Shown piece after piece: positions 23,640 through 34,560 of a stretch of 64,000 nt of DNA. The position numbers and the translations under genes are program-made. The DNA comes from Ooceraea biroi (Eukaryota; Arthropoda; Insecta; Hymenoptera; Formicidae): NCBI RefSeq assembly GCF_003672135.1, contig NC_039507.1:18034278-18098277 (forward strand). The letters are read 5' to 3'. The stretch's first letter is position 1; each line of letters opens with the position of its first letter. Below the pieces are notes generated by a model that was not told where the DNA came from, made no database searches, and worked only from the letters and a program-made list of their open reading frames with translations.

Positions 23640-24549
23640 GAGGAAAGTCCCCGATTATGAGATACCATATAGATTTTGCCGAATGTAAGGAAATCTATAG
23701 GCAGAATTTAAAAATGTAATACGTTATCTTGAAGAGAATTTAATAAGCTTTAGGTTGGTGAAATGAAAAATCTAATTTTAATATTATTTTTTCCGAAAAT
23801 TAAAAAAATTTTGAAAAAAGAGCTTTACGCAGGATCGAGAAAGTGTGCTCCTAATATAAGATACTTCGAGAAATCGGTGTTAAAAGTGCAAAATACATCA
23901 GTATTGCAATTAAAATCTTTATTAGATAGTTTTATAAAAATACTGCTGCCACAGCCTTCGCCAAATCTTCACGATTTCACTGTCGACGCTTCCTCGTTTC
24001 TCTAACCTCCATAGTCAGATTCTATAAAAATTAAATACACAAAAATTCGTAATATAAATTCGTATTAACTTTTCTTTAACCTTAAGTAGTATTTTCTTTC
24101 ATTTTATTACACTACATAATCTTCATATTCAAGCAATAATTATCGCATATTAAGAGTACCCTGAATATCTCATTATACGAGCCACACGCCTAGCGGTTCC
24201 GCGATCATGAAATCTAACCTCTACAATTAAGCAATTCAACAAATTGCGTATTTTCCTGTTACTATGATTCTACTCTATCATTGCATACCGAATTTATTGC
24301 CAACCATTTCCTTATTATATAATAAACAAGGTTTAAAGACTTACCTCAAGTTCCTTTGACATGTTCACAATTTCACAAATCTTTTCTTGCAAAAGCTAAA
24401 CGCAATAACGAACAATGAATTTTTCACTAAATACATTTTACACCAAGAGTAATAAGTTCATGGTGGAACTAACAGATGGTGCTCACTAGTTTAGCAGAAA
24501 CCCCATTATCTCATATTAGGAGCATATCTCATAATAGGGGATTCTCCTC
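23640..24549 (+). mobile_element. 'GAGG' dispersed repeat, copy 1
   Basis: A 910-bp repeat closely matching 47703-48576. The ends are inverted (left GAGGAAAGTCCCCGATTATG; right, inward, GAGGAGAATCCCCTATTATG) and TA flanks both (23638-23639, 24550-24551). The motif TATGAGATA, or its complement TATCTCATA, recurs near both ends, a pattern common where transposase binds subterminal repeats. No known transposase domain is visible. A short open frame inside is conserved between the two copies. Confidence 0.85.
23763..24005 (+). CDS. Short unknown ORF in 'GAGG' repeat, copy 1
   Basis: An 80-codon ATG-initiated frame within the repeat. The predicted product is Lys- and Leu-rich at the N-terminus (FFPKIKKILKKELYAG), with a Gln/Leu-rich middle and a Pro/Ser-rich end. 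I recognise no family. The same frame persists in copy 2 (47821-48045) from codon 9 on, with one residue change (F to S near the end) that I can see. The copies are very similar throughout, so conservation of the frame alone does not prove coding. It could be the remnant of a longer gene. Confidence 0.3.
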   Translation: MKNLILILFFPKIKKILKKELYAGSRKCAPNIRYFEKSVLKVQNTSVLQLKSLLDSFIKILLPQPSPNLHDFTVDASSFL

Positions 24550-25008
24550 TATATATTATTTTATTATATTCTTTTATTATTTATTAAATTATTTTCGTAA
24601 TATATAACAATTTTTCCTTTCCTTATATATATATTGTTATATATTACGAAAAGAGTGCGCGAATCTGTGATAACCGGTTTATATCACTACAAAAGGCGGA
24701 TCGATTCGGCTATAAACGGATTTAGCTCGGTCACGAAAATCATTTTCCTCGACGCTCGCGTCGAGCCCGGACATCAGGAAATATTTTCGGCTCGTCTGAC
24801 GCTCTTTCGCTCGAAAATGAATAGCGGTGGAGATGACTCGCTGCTTATCGCGATTTCGGCGCCGCTCGTGCAAGAATTCCTCGCGGCTGGGAATCCTATA
24901 CTCGCTCTTTTCTGGTGAATCGAATAGACTTCCGGTTCTGTGAGCGGCATCATCCGTCGACGCGGCGAGAATCGAAGGCGTGGCGACGCTCGCGAATGTC
25001 TCTAGGTA

Positions 25009-25225
25009 TTGGGTGTCCTGAAACTATTATATTGCTATCAGAAATCTTGGTTCAGTATAAAATGGGCACTATCGTGAAGTGGACAGCGTTAATTTTAATA
25101 ACGCTTTTACTAGGAAAGTATTTTTCCATGTAGTGTTCAACAATAGATAGCGGCGCTTTTGCAGTATTCACGCAGTCGGTTTCATTTTTCTCTACGCTAG
25201 TGTAACTAGATTTTAAGACACCCCG
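25009..25225. mobile_element. Possible 217-bp MITE
   Basis: TA (25007-25008 and 25226-25227) flanks a segment whose ends are weakly inverted: TTGGGTGTCCTGAAA on the left and CGGGGTGTCTTAAAA read inward from the right. No coding capacity and no second copy in the window. The short, imperfect repeat makes this tentative. Confidence 0.35.
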
Positions 25226-26452
25226 TATACCTCGCATTGAGATGTATATGTGTGTATTCTTTAAAAGCCGTCTTTCTTTCTTCGATGGCCGTCTCCCGCG
25301 GAAATCAATATTCTGTCATGAACTTCCCGTAGGACGGTGCGCGCACAATTTATTTTTCCCTCGAACGGGACCGCACTGTCTGTCGGCTGCTGCTCCTCTT
25401 CTTCTCCCTCCTTCGCCATCCCCTTTTGTGAAGAAAGAAGAGTTGGAAATTGAGAGTGGAATTCGATTTTGATCCAAGATCGTCACGCGGAATAAGAAAT
25501 GCTCGCAACTGTAAAGATACAGCGCAAGCGGTTCTATTAAATTTCCGAGTTTTCTCTCGAAGATGACTTTGACCTTGGAGGATCCAGAACTTCGATGTGT
25601 CGTTTCGTTTCTGCTCAATCCACTTTCGAGTATAGACCAAATTCTAGAATTTAGCCGTGTTCTTTATACTCGCGGGAACAATTCGTGTAGATAGGAAGTA
25701 GCGTAAGATGGAAATAGGAATCGGTATTTGCGATAATGCATATGCACATAAATATCTGTGCACTTCTTATGGATATAATTTCCAAATTATATCCGATCAT
25801 TTTTAAGTTCGATAAGAAAATGTATTAAATAAAAAATTCCTAAAAACATAGCTATTATAACAGTGAGCATCTCATTACACCACGATCATGTTACGCTACA
25901 ATCAGCATTAAGCATCAACCTGTTGCGGCATGTTTATCCTCCTTCTGGGACCGTTCCGGGCGCTGAGAGCGGCGGCACCAAGAAAATCTTGTATAACGCG
26001 ATTACCGTCGCGAGGAATACAAATCTTCCGACAGAACCTCGCGGAATGTACGAGTCGGGCAAATATTAAAAAACCTGGGTACAAGGGGGATACCTATTTC
26101 TGACAAATAGCGCGGAAGAACGAGAATGATCTCGCCCGTACGCACGGCGAACACTCTGGAATTTTTCGTTTCACGTTTCTCGACACACCCTCCCGTGTGA
26201 GCCCTCAGAATGGAAATCTCTTCGTGTGTGCGTGCGAGTGCGCCAGCACGAGGGGAGGCTCTCACGGCACGCGTCGATAATGCGAGCACGCGGCTGGCTC
26301 GTACGCAAAGGTCGAACCTCATTTTCCCAGGATTCTGAAACATTCCCCGCATGTAGAACGTGTATGATATACTACGATTACAGGCGGCAAAATTACGTCT
26401 ACGTATTTCCGGCGTAGCGAGCGCGGAAATCACCGTCGACAACGTCGAGCGA

Positions 26453-26480
26453 GCGCGCGCGCGCGCGCGAGAGAGAGAGG
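26453..26480. repeat. (GC)n then (GA)n microsatellite
   Basis: About eight GC dinucleotides (26453-26469) running directly into a short GA repeat (26469-26480). Alternating GC of this kind is a classical Z-DNA-prone sequence; no function is inferred. Confidence 0.9.
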
Positions 26481-29400
26481 AAGGAAGTCTCGACATGTTA
26501 ATTACGTAACCGCGGGAAATACATGCGGAATTATCGCGATTACTTCGTACGGAACGTTCCACCGCTATTGTTCGCGCGCGGGGAGTCAACGCAGATCGCG
26601 ACCGACGATTCTCGACGGGCGCTCCGACCGGGTATCGTATTATTAATTCAATTAATCTTTCCTTGCGAAAATTTCTCCGCGGAAATGAGAAACAAGAGCG
26701 GGGAGGGATCAAGCACCGATCGATCTCGCGCGCGCCCATCAGCACCCTTTCTCAGGCTCACAGCCCTTCGTTCGGATGAACAACGCTGTGTCGATACGGC
26801 ACGGGCTTTGGCGCGAACGCGCGCGTTTATCGCGGAGCCTACGTCGGGCAAACTTCGCGTCTCCAGTGCGGGATGCAGGCAAGCATACTTTGCATACTGA
26901 AGAGCGGAGCGTCCATTTGATGTGGTCACGACTAAACCTCCCGGGCTCCACCCCGATTCGTTGTTGAGGCAGCCTTCGATGCGGCGGCGAGCGGGAAAGG
27001 CGGCTGCGTTCGATTCGCCCTTAACGGTATCTTACGGGCTCGGACCGGGGCAGGATATTGCAAGCTGTAGGATGTTTGACTTGCCAAGTAAACCACCGTC
27101 AACCCTTGAGCCTTCCAGACCTCCGCCTCTCACTTTGGCGCCCACCCTCTCCACCGACCGTCGCCGCCGCTACACCATCCGCCTTCACATTCACCCCCGT
27201 CGACGTCGACGTCGTTTCTCGCGCGCATCTCTTCGATATCCGCACGCCGCAATTTCTACCAAGCGCGTTCTAATAAGGAATATTACGCTGCAGTGAGGTG
27301 AGTCTTTCCGAAGCGCAGCCTAGCGGCAGCCCTGCCGGAGAAACGAGGGAAAGGGAGAAGGATATACACGCGGGAGGAGACAGCGAATAAGAGGGTGGTC
27401 GAGATCGGTGTACCAGGGATAGGAGAAAGATAGAGAGGTAGGAAGAGAGGAATAACTTTGTCCCGAGCACTGGCTGGCGCTACGCTAAATTGCGGCTTAC
27501 CTACCCTAATTAATTTCGGTAGATTTATATCCTCATGCTCGACACGCCTGGAAGAAGGACGGCCGACTGAGGGGAGGAGGGCGAATTAGCTCGGTAACGA
27601 CGCACAGATGCGCACCGTACTCCTTATTAGACGGGATTCCTTAATGGACGGCCGATGATCGAGGTATAATGAACTCGGATTCTGCCGGACACGGAAGCGG
27701 GAGGAAGGTCGAGCTTACCGTACCGCGTGAGGAGAGGAAAAAAAAGGGAACGATTAGGAAGGCGCGGGGATCCGGGTTATTGCGCGTCGCTTTCGGGGTG
27801 GAATTTTGAAGGATCGCGGAATTTAATTCGCGCGCGCGCGTTGCGGAATTTCGCGAGGGGAACGAACCGACAAGTCGCGAAATCGAAGGGCGACCAATTC
27901 CAAAAAAAAAAGATCGGGGGGGATATATAAGAACCAGCGCGAGCTCGTCTTGCGAATAGGACGGGCGCGACGGACGGCATTCCTCGAGCGAAAATTTATT
28001 GAAAATTACTTTACGGTTCACTTGCGCGCGATATATTCACTACCCGGCGAAAATTTTCTGCGCGATCGGGATACGCCGACTTTGTGGAATTTATTTTCAC
28101 GCGTCAGATACTCTCCCTCGCGACGTTTCTCGACGTCTAAAAATATGATCCTCTCCTTGCGTAACGCGAGGAAGAAAAATTATGACAATTTTTTTTTCTC
28201 TCGGTATATCTGTCTCCTCCAATAAAACCAATAAGGGGAAATACGAAGGGCGGCCTGTTTCTAGAACTCATTGGGCTATAAAGAGGTGTATAAACATGAA
28301 CGCGCGTGGTCTCGGTTTGTAAGTAGCTCCCTGAAGTTGACATAAACGGACGAGAGAGAACAAACATGTTGAGCACGAGGAGGACGATTTCGACGGGCTT
28401 ATCACGGTGACATTTTACATCGTCGTCCGTTCGAAAGAGAGATTATTGAGAGAGGGTCTCCCAAAAGAAATTCCGTACCGGATGGAACGCCAAGATGACT
28501 GCGGGCTGCGTTCAAGTAGAACGAAAGGGGGATACACGCGGAAGCGAGGCTCAAAGTGTACGGGAGGCTCCTGGATCAAATACACGAGCCAGCGGATGCG
28601 GAATGCGTATCGGAACACGCCGCGAAAATGATGTTCTCTTTTTCTAGCTCCTCTTCCCTCTCTTTTTTTTTTTATCGCCAATTTCCGCACGTCCCTCTTG
28701 TTCGATCCGCAGCTCATTCGCGAGGAACCCCGTACGCGTGTTTTCACAGCAAACATTCCGAAGAAGCGTCTCCATGTAACAACACGACGGTGAATACAAA
28801 AGGTACGCGTCCGATTTCTTCCTTCGACGACCGTGGCGTATCTTTCCGTCACATTCTCCCATCACTTACACTCAGCTCGCCACTTAAACGGGACGTGTGA
28901 AAAAAGATTATGTTTGCGCCGCTACTTACACGTAGTTTGGTAACGGCGGCGTAAAGAGCTGCGCTGCCGGCTCCGTTTAACGAAAGCGCATCGCTGAAGA
29001 GCGCGCGAGTAAACGGACTCTTTTGCCATCTTCACTCGTAGAATTAACACGACGGACTAATCTCCCAAGCGGCAAAATCTGGTCTCCGTAGAATTCTCTG
29101 CACAACTGATTTCACCTGAAATTCTTGAAATTTTGAACCAGATTAAACGATCCTTTTATTAATGTAATTATTGCCAAAATAATCTGTGATATCTGTGAAA
29201 TGTAGAATATTAAAGTCTAAACGATGATCAGCAGAGTAAAATTTGCAGCATTTTATGTAAGCTCACTAAAACGAAGCAAAGCAGAGTTGACGTGCTAATA
29301 ATCGTATTATTATTTCATACCCTTTGAACAGTCCGCCACATTTACATTTTCTTTACGTTTAAACATCACAAAATGTCGATCGGTACGCGACACGCGCGTG

Positions 29401-31007
29401 TGTAAACGCCCGTTGCTTTTACAAACGGACGTATTTCCAAAGCAGCCGCTGGATTGGAAGCCACGTCAAATAAATACGGGTATTTAAAAAGAGAAATTAT
29501 TCGGCGCGGCCGGTCATTTAAAGCGATTTATATACGAGCCGTTAAATTAACGCTAGGAAAGCAGAAATTATTTCCCCACCGAGCACCGGCAGCGTGTCGT
29601 TTACCTCCTGGTAACGTGATGTGACACAACGCGGATCACCCTGTGTGTTGGTGCGTCCATTTCACCGTAACATTTTCCACCGCGCGGTATCAGCCGCGCG
29701 AAGAACGTTTATCAGCAAAGTAGGATGAGGCGAGGTGACGCCGCAGCCCGGACTCGCAGAAAAAGAAGCAGGACGAACGAGCGACGCAAACGGGCGGAAA
29801 GTAAGTGGAAGCACTTTCCGCGCCGGGCACTTCCGCCGCGCGTGCCGTACGGCTTCGTGAGGAGAGTACACGGCCTTAATTCGATTCGCGTTAATTGACG
29901 GGTTCTAACGAAGGCCCGACTTGGTCCGTCCCAACCTGCTCTGCCCTCCGTCACTACCACTTTCCCGCTTAAGCCGCGCGATCCGCCACCCTCGCCGCGC
30001 ACCCTCGTCGCCACCGCTACGATAGCCGCATTGCAGCTGCACCCGTACGATTTGCAAATGCTGAATTATCCTCTGCGGATGCGGCGATCTCGTGCTTGAA
30101 TATGAATAAACCGAAGTGTAATCCCCCTCATCCTCTCGACCTCGTTCCGCGACTTTATCATTTTTGCGCCGTTCAGCGGATCCCGCCCGGGAATTCATAA
30201 TCAGAACGTGATAATTAAACAGCTGAAGTTAATGGAACGTATGTAGATAGCGCCTCGCCTGAAATTTGATGATTCGTAGATGAGAGCTGTAGCTGCTTTG
30301 TGAGGATATCGACGCGAAGAACATGCAGAGATATATGTATATTTCTGCTTGAAATATTTCTGTACTCAGTACTATTTTACCCAACTCTCGAGTGAATAAT
30401 TCAAAATTCACGAAAACTGTTGAAATCTACTAATCCAAACGCGGTTTAAAATCATCTTTTAGATACACAGAAAAAAAATGATGTATCAACAATATCAGTG
30501 TAATTGAAATAAAATCGGTTGATGCGATATCAGTATTAATGAAGGAATAACATCAAATACTTGTTCTAATAATCTAGATATTTGGTCCACTAATACCATA
30601 GTATTTGGAAAATTTCATTGTATCAATCATATATCTACTCATCCCACATACATAATTTTTTTATTTTAAGTACAGATAAATTATATAACCTTCTTAATAT
30701 GTAATTGAATATCATGTCATCTATGTAACTACATCTGCTGTCAATTCAATTGCGTGAAATAATTAAAGCAAGTCAATGATAAAATTAATGTCTGCCGTTG
30801 ATACAAATGAATCGTCTTGTTGATTGAAATATAATTTATTTAATCTGTATACTTTTTGTTATATTGCTACAAATAAATTATTTGTCAGGTATTACACTTA
30901 ATTATTATTTATTCATATGCAATCATTTTTTAGAGAAAATAGAAATGTTTATATATTGATTACATATCTGCTTGATGCAATCAACACATGTAATTATTAA
31001 TTATTAC

Positions 31008-31027
31008 TATATATATATATATATATA
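31008..31027. repeat. (TA)n microsatellite
   Basis: Ten TA dinucleotides within the AT-rich element. Confidence 0.9.
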
Positions 31028-31385
31028 GATAAAAATATTAATACATACATGTTTAAATTATATCAAGCAAATGTGTAACCAATATGAAAACATTTGTATT
31101 TCTTTTAAAACAAATAAATGCGTATGATTCAACAATACTTAAATATAATCTGACTCACATAATGCTGTAAATTCAACTGCGTAAAATACTCTCGTAAAAT
31201 ACTAAAGAAAATTTACACCACAGTTAATGTTATAACCACAATTATGGTTAATACATATGTATCATTTTGTTCATTCAAATATAAACTTATTTAATATGTG
31301 TGTGATTCCCGCCTCTGATTCGATAGACCGATAGATGACCAGGCCAGGCGTGACGTTCTCGCAAGAAACATTTGCGTTATCACCT

Positions 31386-31416
31386 TATAAATAACCATCC
31401 GGAAAACCGATCCAGT
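31386..31416 (+). promoter_or_regulatory. Core-promoter-like TATA plus initiator
   Basis: TATAAATA at 31386-31393 is followed about 28 nt downstream by TCCAGT (31411-31416), a fair match to an arthropod initiator. The pair sits in a GC-richer island within an otherwise AT-rich non-coding element. Spacing is right for RNA polymerase II, but no coding frame follows. Chance occurrence is possible. Confidence 0.25.
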
Positions 31417-32191
31417 ACTCTTTTCTTCTTTTCTTTTGAAACTTTTGAAATTATTTATATAATTCAGTAAAATGTATAACTTATATTTTCAATTACATGT
31501 TCAATTAAATAAAATATAATTAGGTTTAATATAAGTATACATAATGTAGCTTCATGTGCATGTAAAATTCATTCAAATAATTTTGTGTACTTTGAAAACA
31601 AACTGATACATGTGAAATAAAAATGCTTTCAAAACAATTACTTTCTTATTCTCAGTGCAAGCATCAATGGTTAATTCAATCACAATGTAAAACAACAAAA
31701 AGTACAATTTAGATTTTGCATTATATATTTAATCAAATAAAATATAACTTGTACAAGATTTAAGCACAAATACGGTTGCATTTATTCTATTTTGAGTTGA
31801 TTTAATACAACGTTTCTTGTATATTACTCTAGAATTAGTCAATATTAATTTCAAATGAAGTGCTTCAAAGAGAATTTATAATGAAACAATATTGTATAGC
31901 ATTCCCATAATCAGATATATTATTGCTTTGATTACGATGTCATTCAATTCTAAACTCAGCAGCATTCTTACAATCTATTACATGTACAATATTATATCTC
32001 ATATAATTAGTACAATATTATATGTCATTATTTGAAATTTATATATTATTCTTTTAATATTATATTTAAAATTAAAATCAATAACAAATACAATTGAATG
32101 AATTGTTTATGTTTGTGGCAGCCCGTGACGTCGACGTTTAATTGAAACAACCTTATTTTTTTTTAACTGAACAGCATTTTTTTTCAGTGTA

Positions 32192-33012
32192 CAGTACATG
32201 AGATACAGGAAGGGAAAATTAATTCAGCTATCTTTTAATGAACAGTTTAATGTCGCTTTCGACGATACGTCGTTTGAACGTATAATAATATTCAGTAGCA
32301 TCACAGTACCATCATAAGCAACACAAAGCTCGCTAGACACTGCAAGTGATATCGCGTAAATAGTACAAGAGTCGAAGCAACTCTTAAAACTTTCGTGGAG
32401 ATTCGAGCTCGACGGTGAACGACTCGTGGAGTCTCGGCCGATCAGATAAATCGGGGCTAATTTCTCTTAAGGCGCCTCGAATTGCTTTCAAAGGCGATAG
32501 AACGCGTACGTTTGGTCACGCACGCTCCGATCAATGCGAAGCCTTCGTCTCTCCTCCGTAGACGGCGAATCGACTTGCGGGCGCATGCACGTGTAACACG
32601 ATGTATCTGTTCCTCTTTGTTAGAGAGCCGAGTCGACCCTTTCGGGCTGATATTCCCTCACTTTGTTTTTGCTTTTTGTTAGTCCGCCGGACGGACACGC
32701 GCGAGGCGCACGCTGATTGCAATAAATTGCTATGCGCTTGCGTGTCTGGTTAGAGTTTTATTGCATTACGGAGCTGGAGGAGAGGGTGGCCTTCTTACTC
32801 ACCGCACGATTGAGTCTCGTATACGCATAATCTCGTACGACAAAATTGCGCATTATGCATCGGACAATTCGGTCTTGATTAAGCTTGAATTAATCCCACA
32901 GAGCGCGAGGTGCAATCTGAGAGAAGGAACACGCCGGAGAATCCCTTACATCTCTCTTTGCGCAAAACCGAGTACTGTGGAAATTTACCTTGAAGAATGC
33001 AACTTTAATCAG

Positions 33013-33043
<31 letters not shown>

Positions 33044-33703
33044 TGCGTATCGCACAATAAACTGTTCATGTACGTGTTACAAGATACTCATCACGTTGAA
33101 ATTTCGAGACTGGTATAGTCAATGAACTAATTTGTTCTCGAGGGACTTTTGATACGACTATACGAAGTAGATTCAGAATTATTAAATACTCCATGTCCGC
33201 ACGCGACGCTCAAGATCGTTAAATCAAGATTAAATTATACCGAGGCGCTTGTGTCAATACTACATCCAAGCTACACGGTAGGGCTCCTTTCAAGAAGATT
33301 TCTGGTTCATGCGGTGAGATCCCGACAGTTGTGAAACGTCGGCTCCATCAGTAAGATACGACCCTCTATCGCGACCACATCGAGAAACTTGTTGCGCATT
33401 GGAAAGGGCACCGCAAAGCTCGTCGCGCTGCGGCAAAGACGCGGCAAGTTGCACGTCAAATATCGAAGTCGATTCCTATATAGTTCGCTTCGCTCGCGAC
33501 TCGAAAATGACTGATTAGAAAAAGGAATGAAATTCGATTTGCAATTACTTCTACGCAAATCACGATGGTCTAACGATTGTTCTGTCGTCCCGTTCGATTA
33601 ATGAAGACGTATGAATGTGTTTAACGTGACGTTATCTACGATCGACGTAAGCGGAGGTTTTTCTTGCGCGGACGCTCGTAACTTTAATGCCTAATGCGAT
33701 TCC
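32192..33703. other. Unique non-coding DNA, no gene seen
   Basis: About 1.5 kb between two repeats. It holds a CA microsatellite at 33013-33039 and nothing else I can name. Confidence 0.5.
33013..33039. repeat. (AC)n microsatellite
   Basis: About 13 uninterrupted AC dinucleotides. Confidence 0.95.
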
Positions 33704-33705
33704 TG

Positions 33706-34558
33706 CACCCACAGAAAAGATTTCTGGACTTAATGCTATTACTCTTTAATCTATCATAAAATAAATAAGATCGCTATAGCGACAATCATATTTATTATTG
33801 AAAAGAAGCATATTTTAATCTTGAATAGAAAATTCAAAAATCTAGATTTAAATAATCTTGGTGCTATCTCATTAATTTTCTCAGAAGGATTTAGATAAAA
33901 ATTTGTAGCAAGTTCAAAATATTCTTGATTTCAGAATATTGTGAGATCTAAAAGACATCTTATTCTATTCTTCTAAGAGAATTTGTAGAATCTGCACAAA
34001 ACGGCCAATATTTATGTGTTGCAATCGAAAATCGGGAAAGTGTTTCTGTTATTTACAATGAATAAGTGCAAAAGATATGGAAATGTCTTATCTCGAATCT
34101 TATTTCTCAAGTAAGTATATTGTATATACTTACTTACATTTCCATATCTTTTAATATTTCTTGTAGAGTATTGCACTTATTCATTGTAAATAACAGAAAC
34201 ACTTTCCCGATTTTCGATTGCAACACATAAGTATTGGCCGTTTTATCGAAATAAAGGACGCAGAAGCGCCGAGTCGACGAGCGACTGTGAGAAAATGATG
34301 CGTCGACATCGACAAAGCCTACTATAAAGTGGCGCTAATATCAAATTATTCTACATACAAGAATATATAAGCATAAATTTGTATATGTTACTCTTGTCTC
34401 AAGACAGTAAGACAATCTTATTTAATTCGAGAGAGAAGAATCGAAATTACTGATTTAAATTAAAAATTGTTTTATTTTCATATTTTTTATACTTGTAATA
34501 CGATTAAATTAGTCAAGAATATTTTTCGTCTTGTTATCAGAAATCCTTTCCGAGGGTG
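33706..34558. mobile_element. Palindromic MITE, copy 2
   Basis: Second copy of the 21504-22376 element, in the same orientation and differing by a few substitutions. The left hairpin arm has lost about 20 nt (near 34070) relative to copy 1, so the central palindrome is now asymmetric. The flanking dinucleotide is TG on both sides (33704-33705, 34559-34560) rather than TA. Confidence 0.87.
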
Positions 34559-34560
34559 TG

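Larger units (their letters stand above)
24552..30463. other. Unique non-coding DNA, CpG-rich, no gene seen
   Basis: About 5.9 kb, strongly CpG-rich from about 26.1 to 30.2 kb. Several frames of 90-250 codons arise from this composition and overlap on both strands, with no recognisable domain. A good donor-like GAG|GTGAGT occurs at 27294-27302 but I could not build an exon onto it. A possible small MITE is listed separately at 25009-25225. Confidence 0.5.
30466..32189. mobile_element. AT-rich 1.7-kb element with short inverted ends
   Basis: A very AT-rich block bounded by CACAGAAAAAAAATG on the left and, read inward, CACTGAAAAAAAATG on the right, with TA on each side (30464-30465, 32190-32191). 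Inside, diverged direct repeats recur (compare 30733-30842 with 31165-31294), each ending in an ATATAA..TTATTTAAT motif. No coding frame. A small GC-richer island (about 31302-31420) with a TATAAATA box interrupts it. Probably a non-autonomous transposon or its decayed relic; the superfamily is not clear. Confidence 0.7.

Noticed and set aside
26002..26745. 247-codon open frame on the - strand
   Set aside because: Composition-driven: very Arg/Ala/Ser-rich, crosses a GC/GA microsatellite, no domain.
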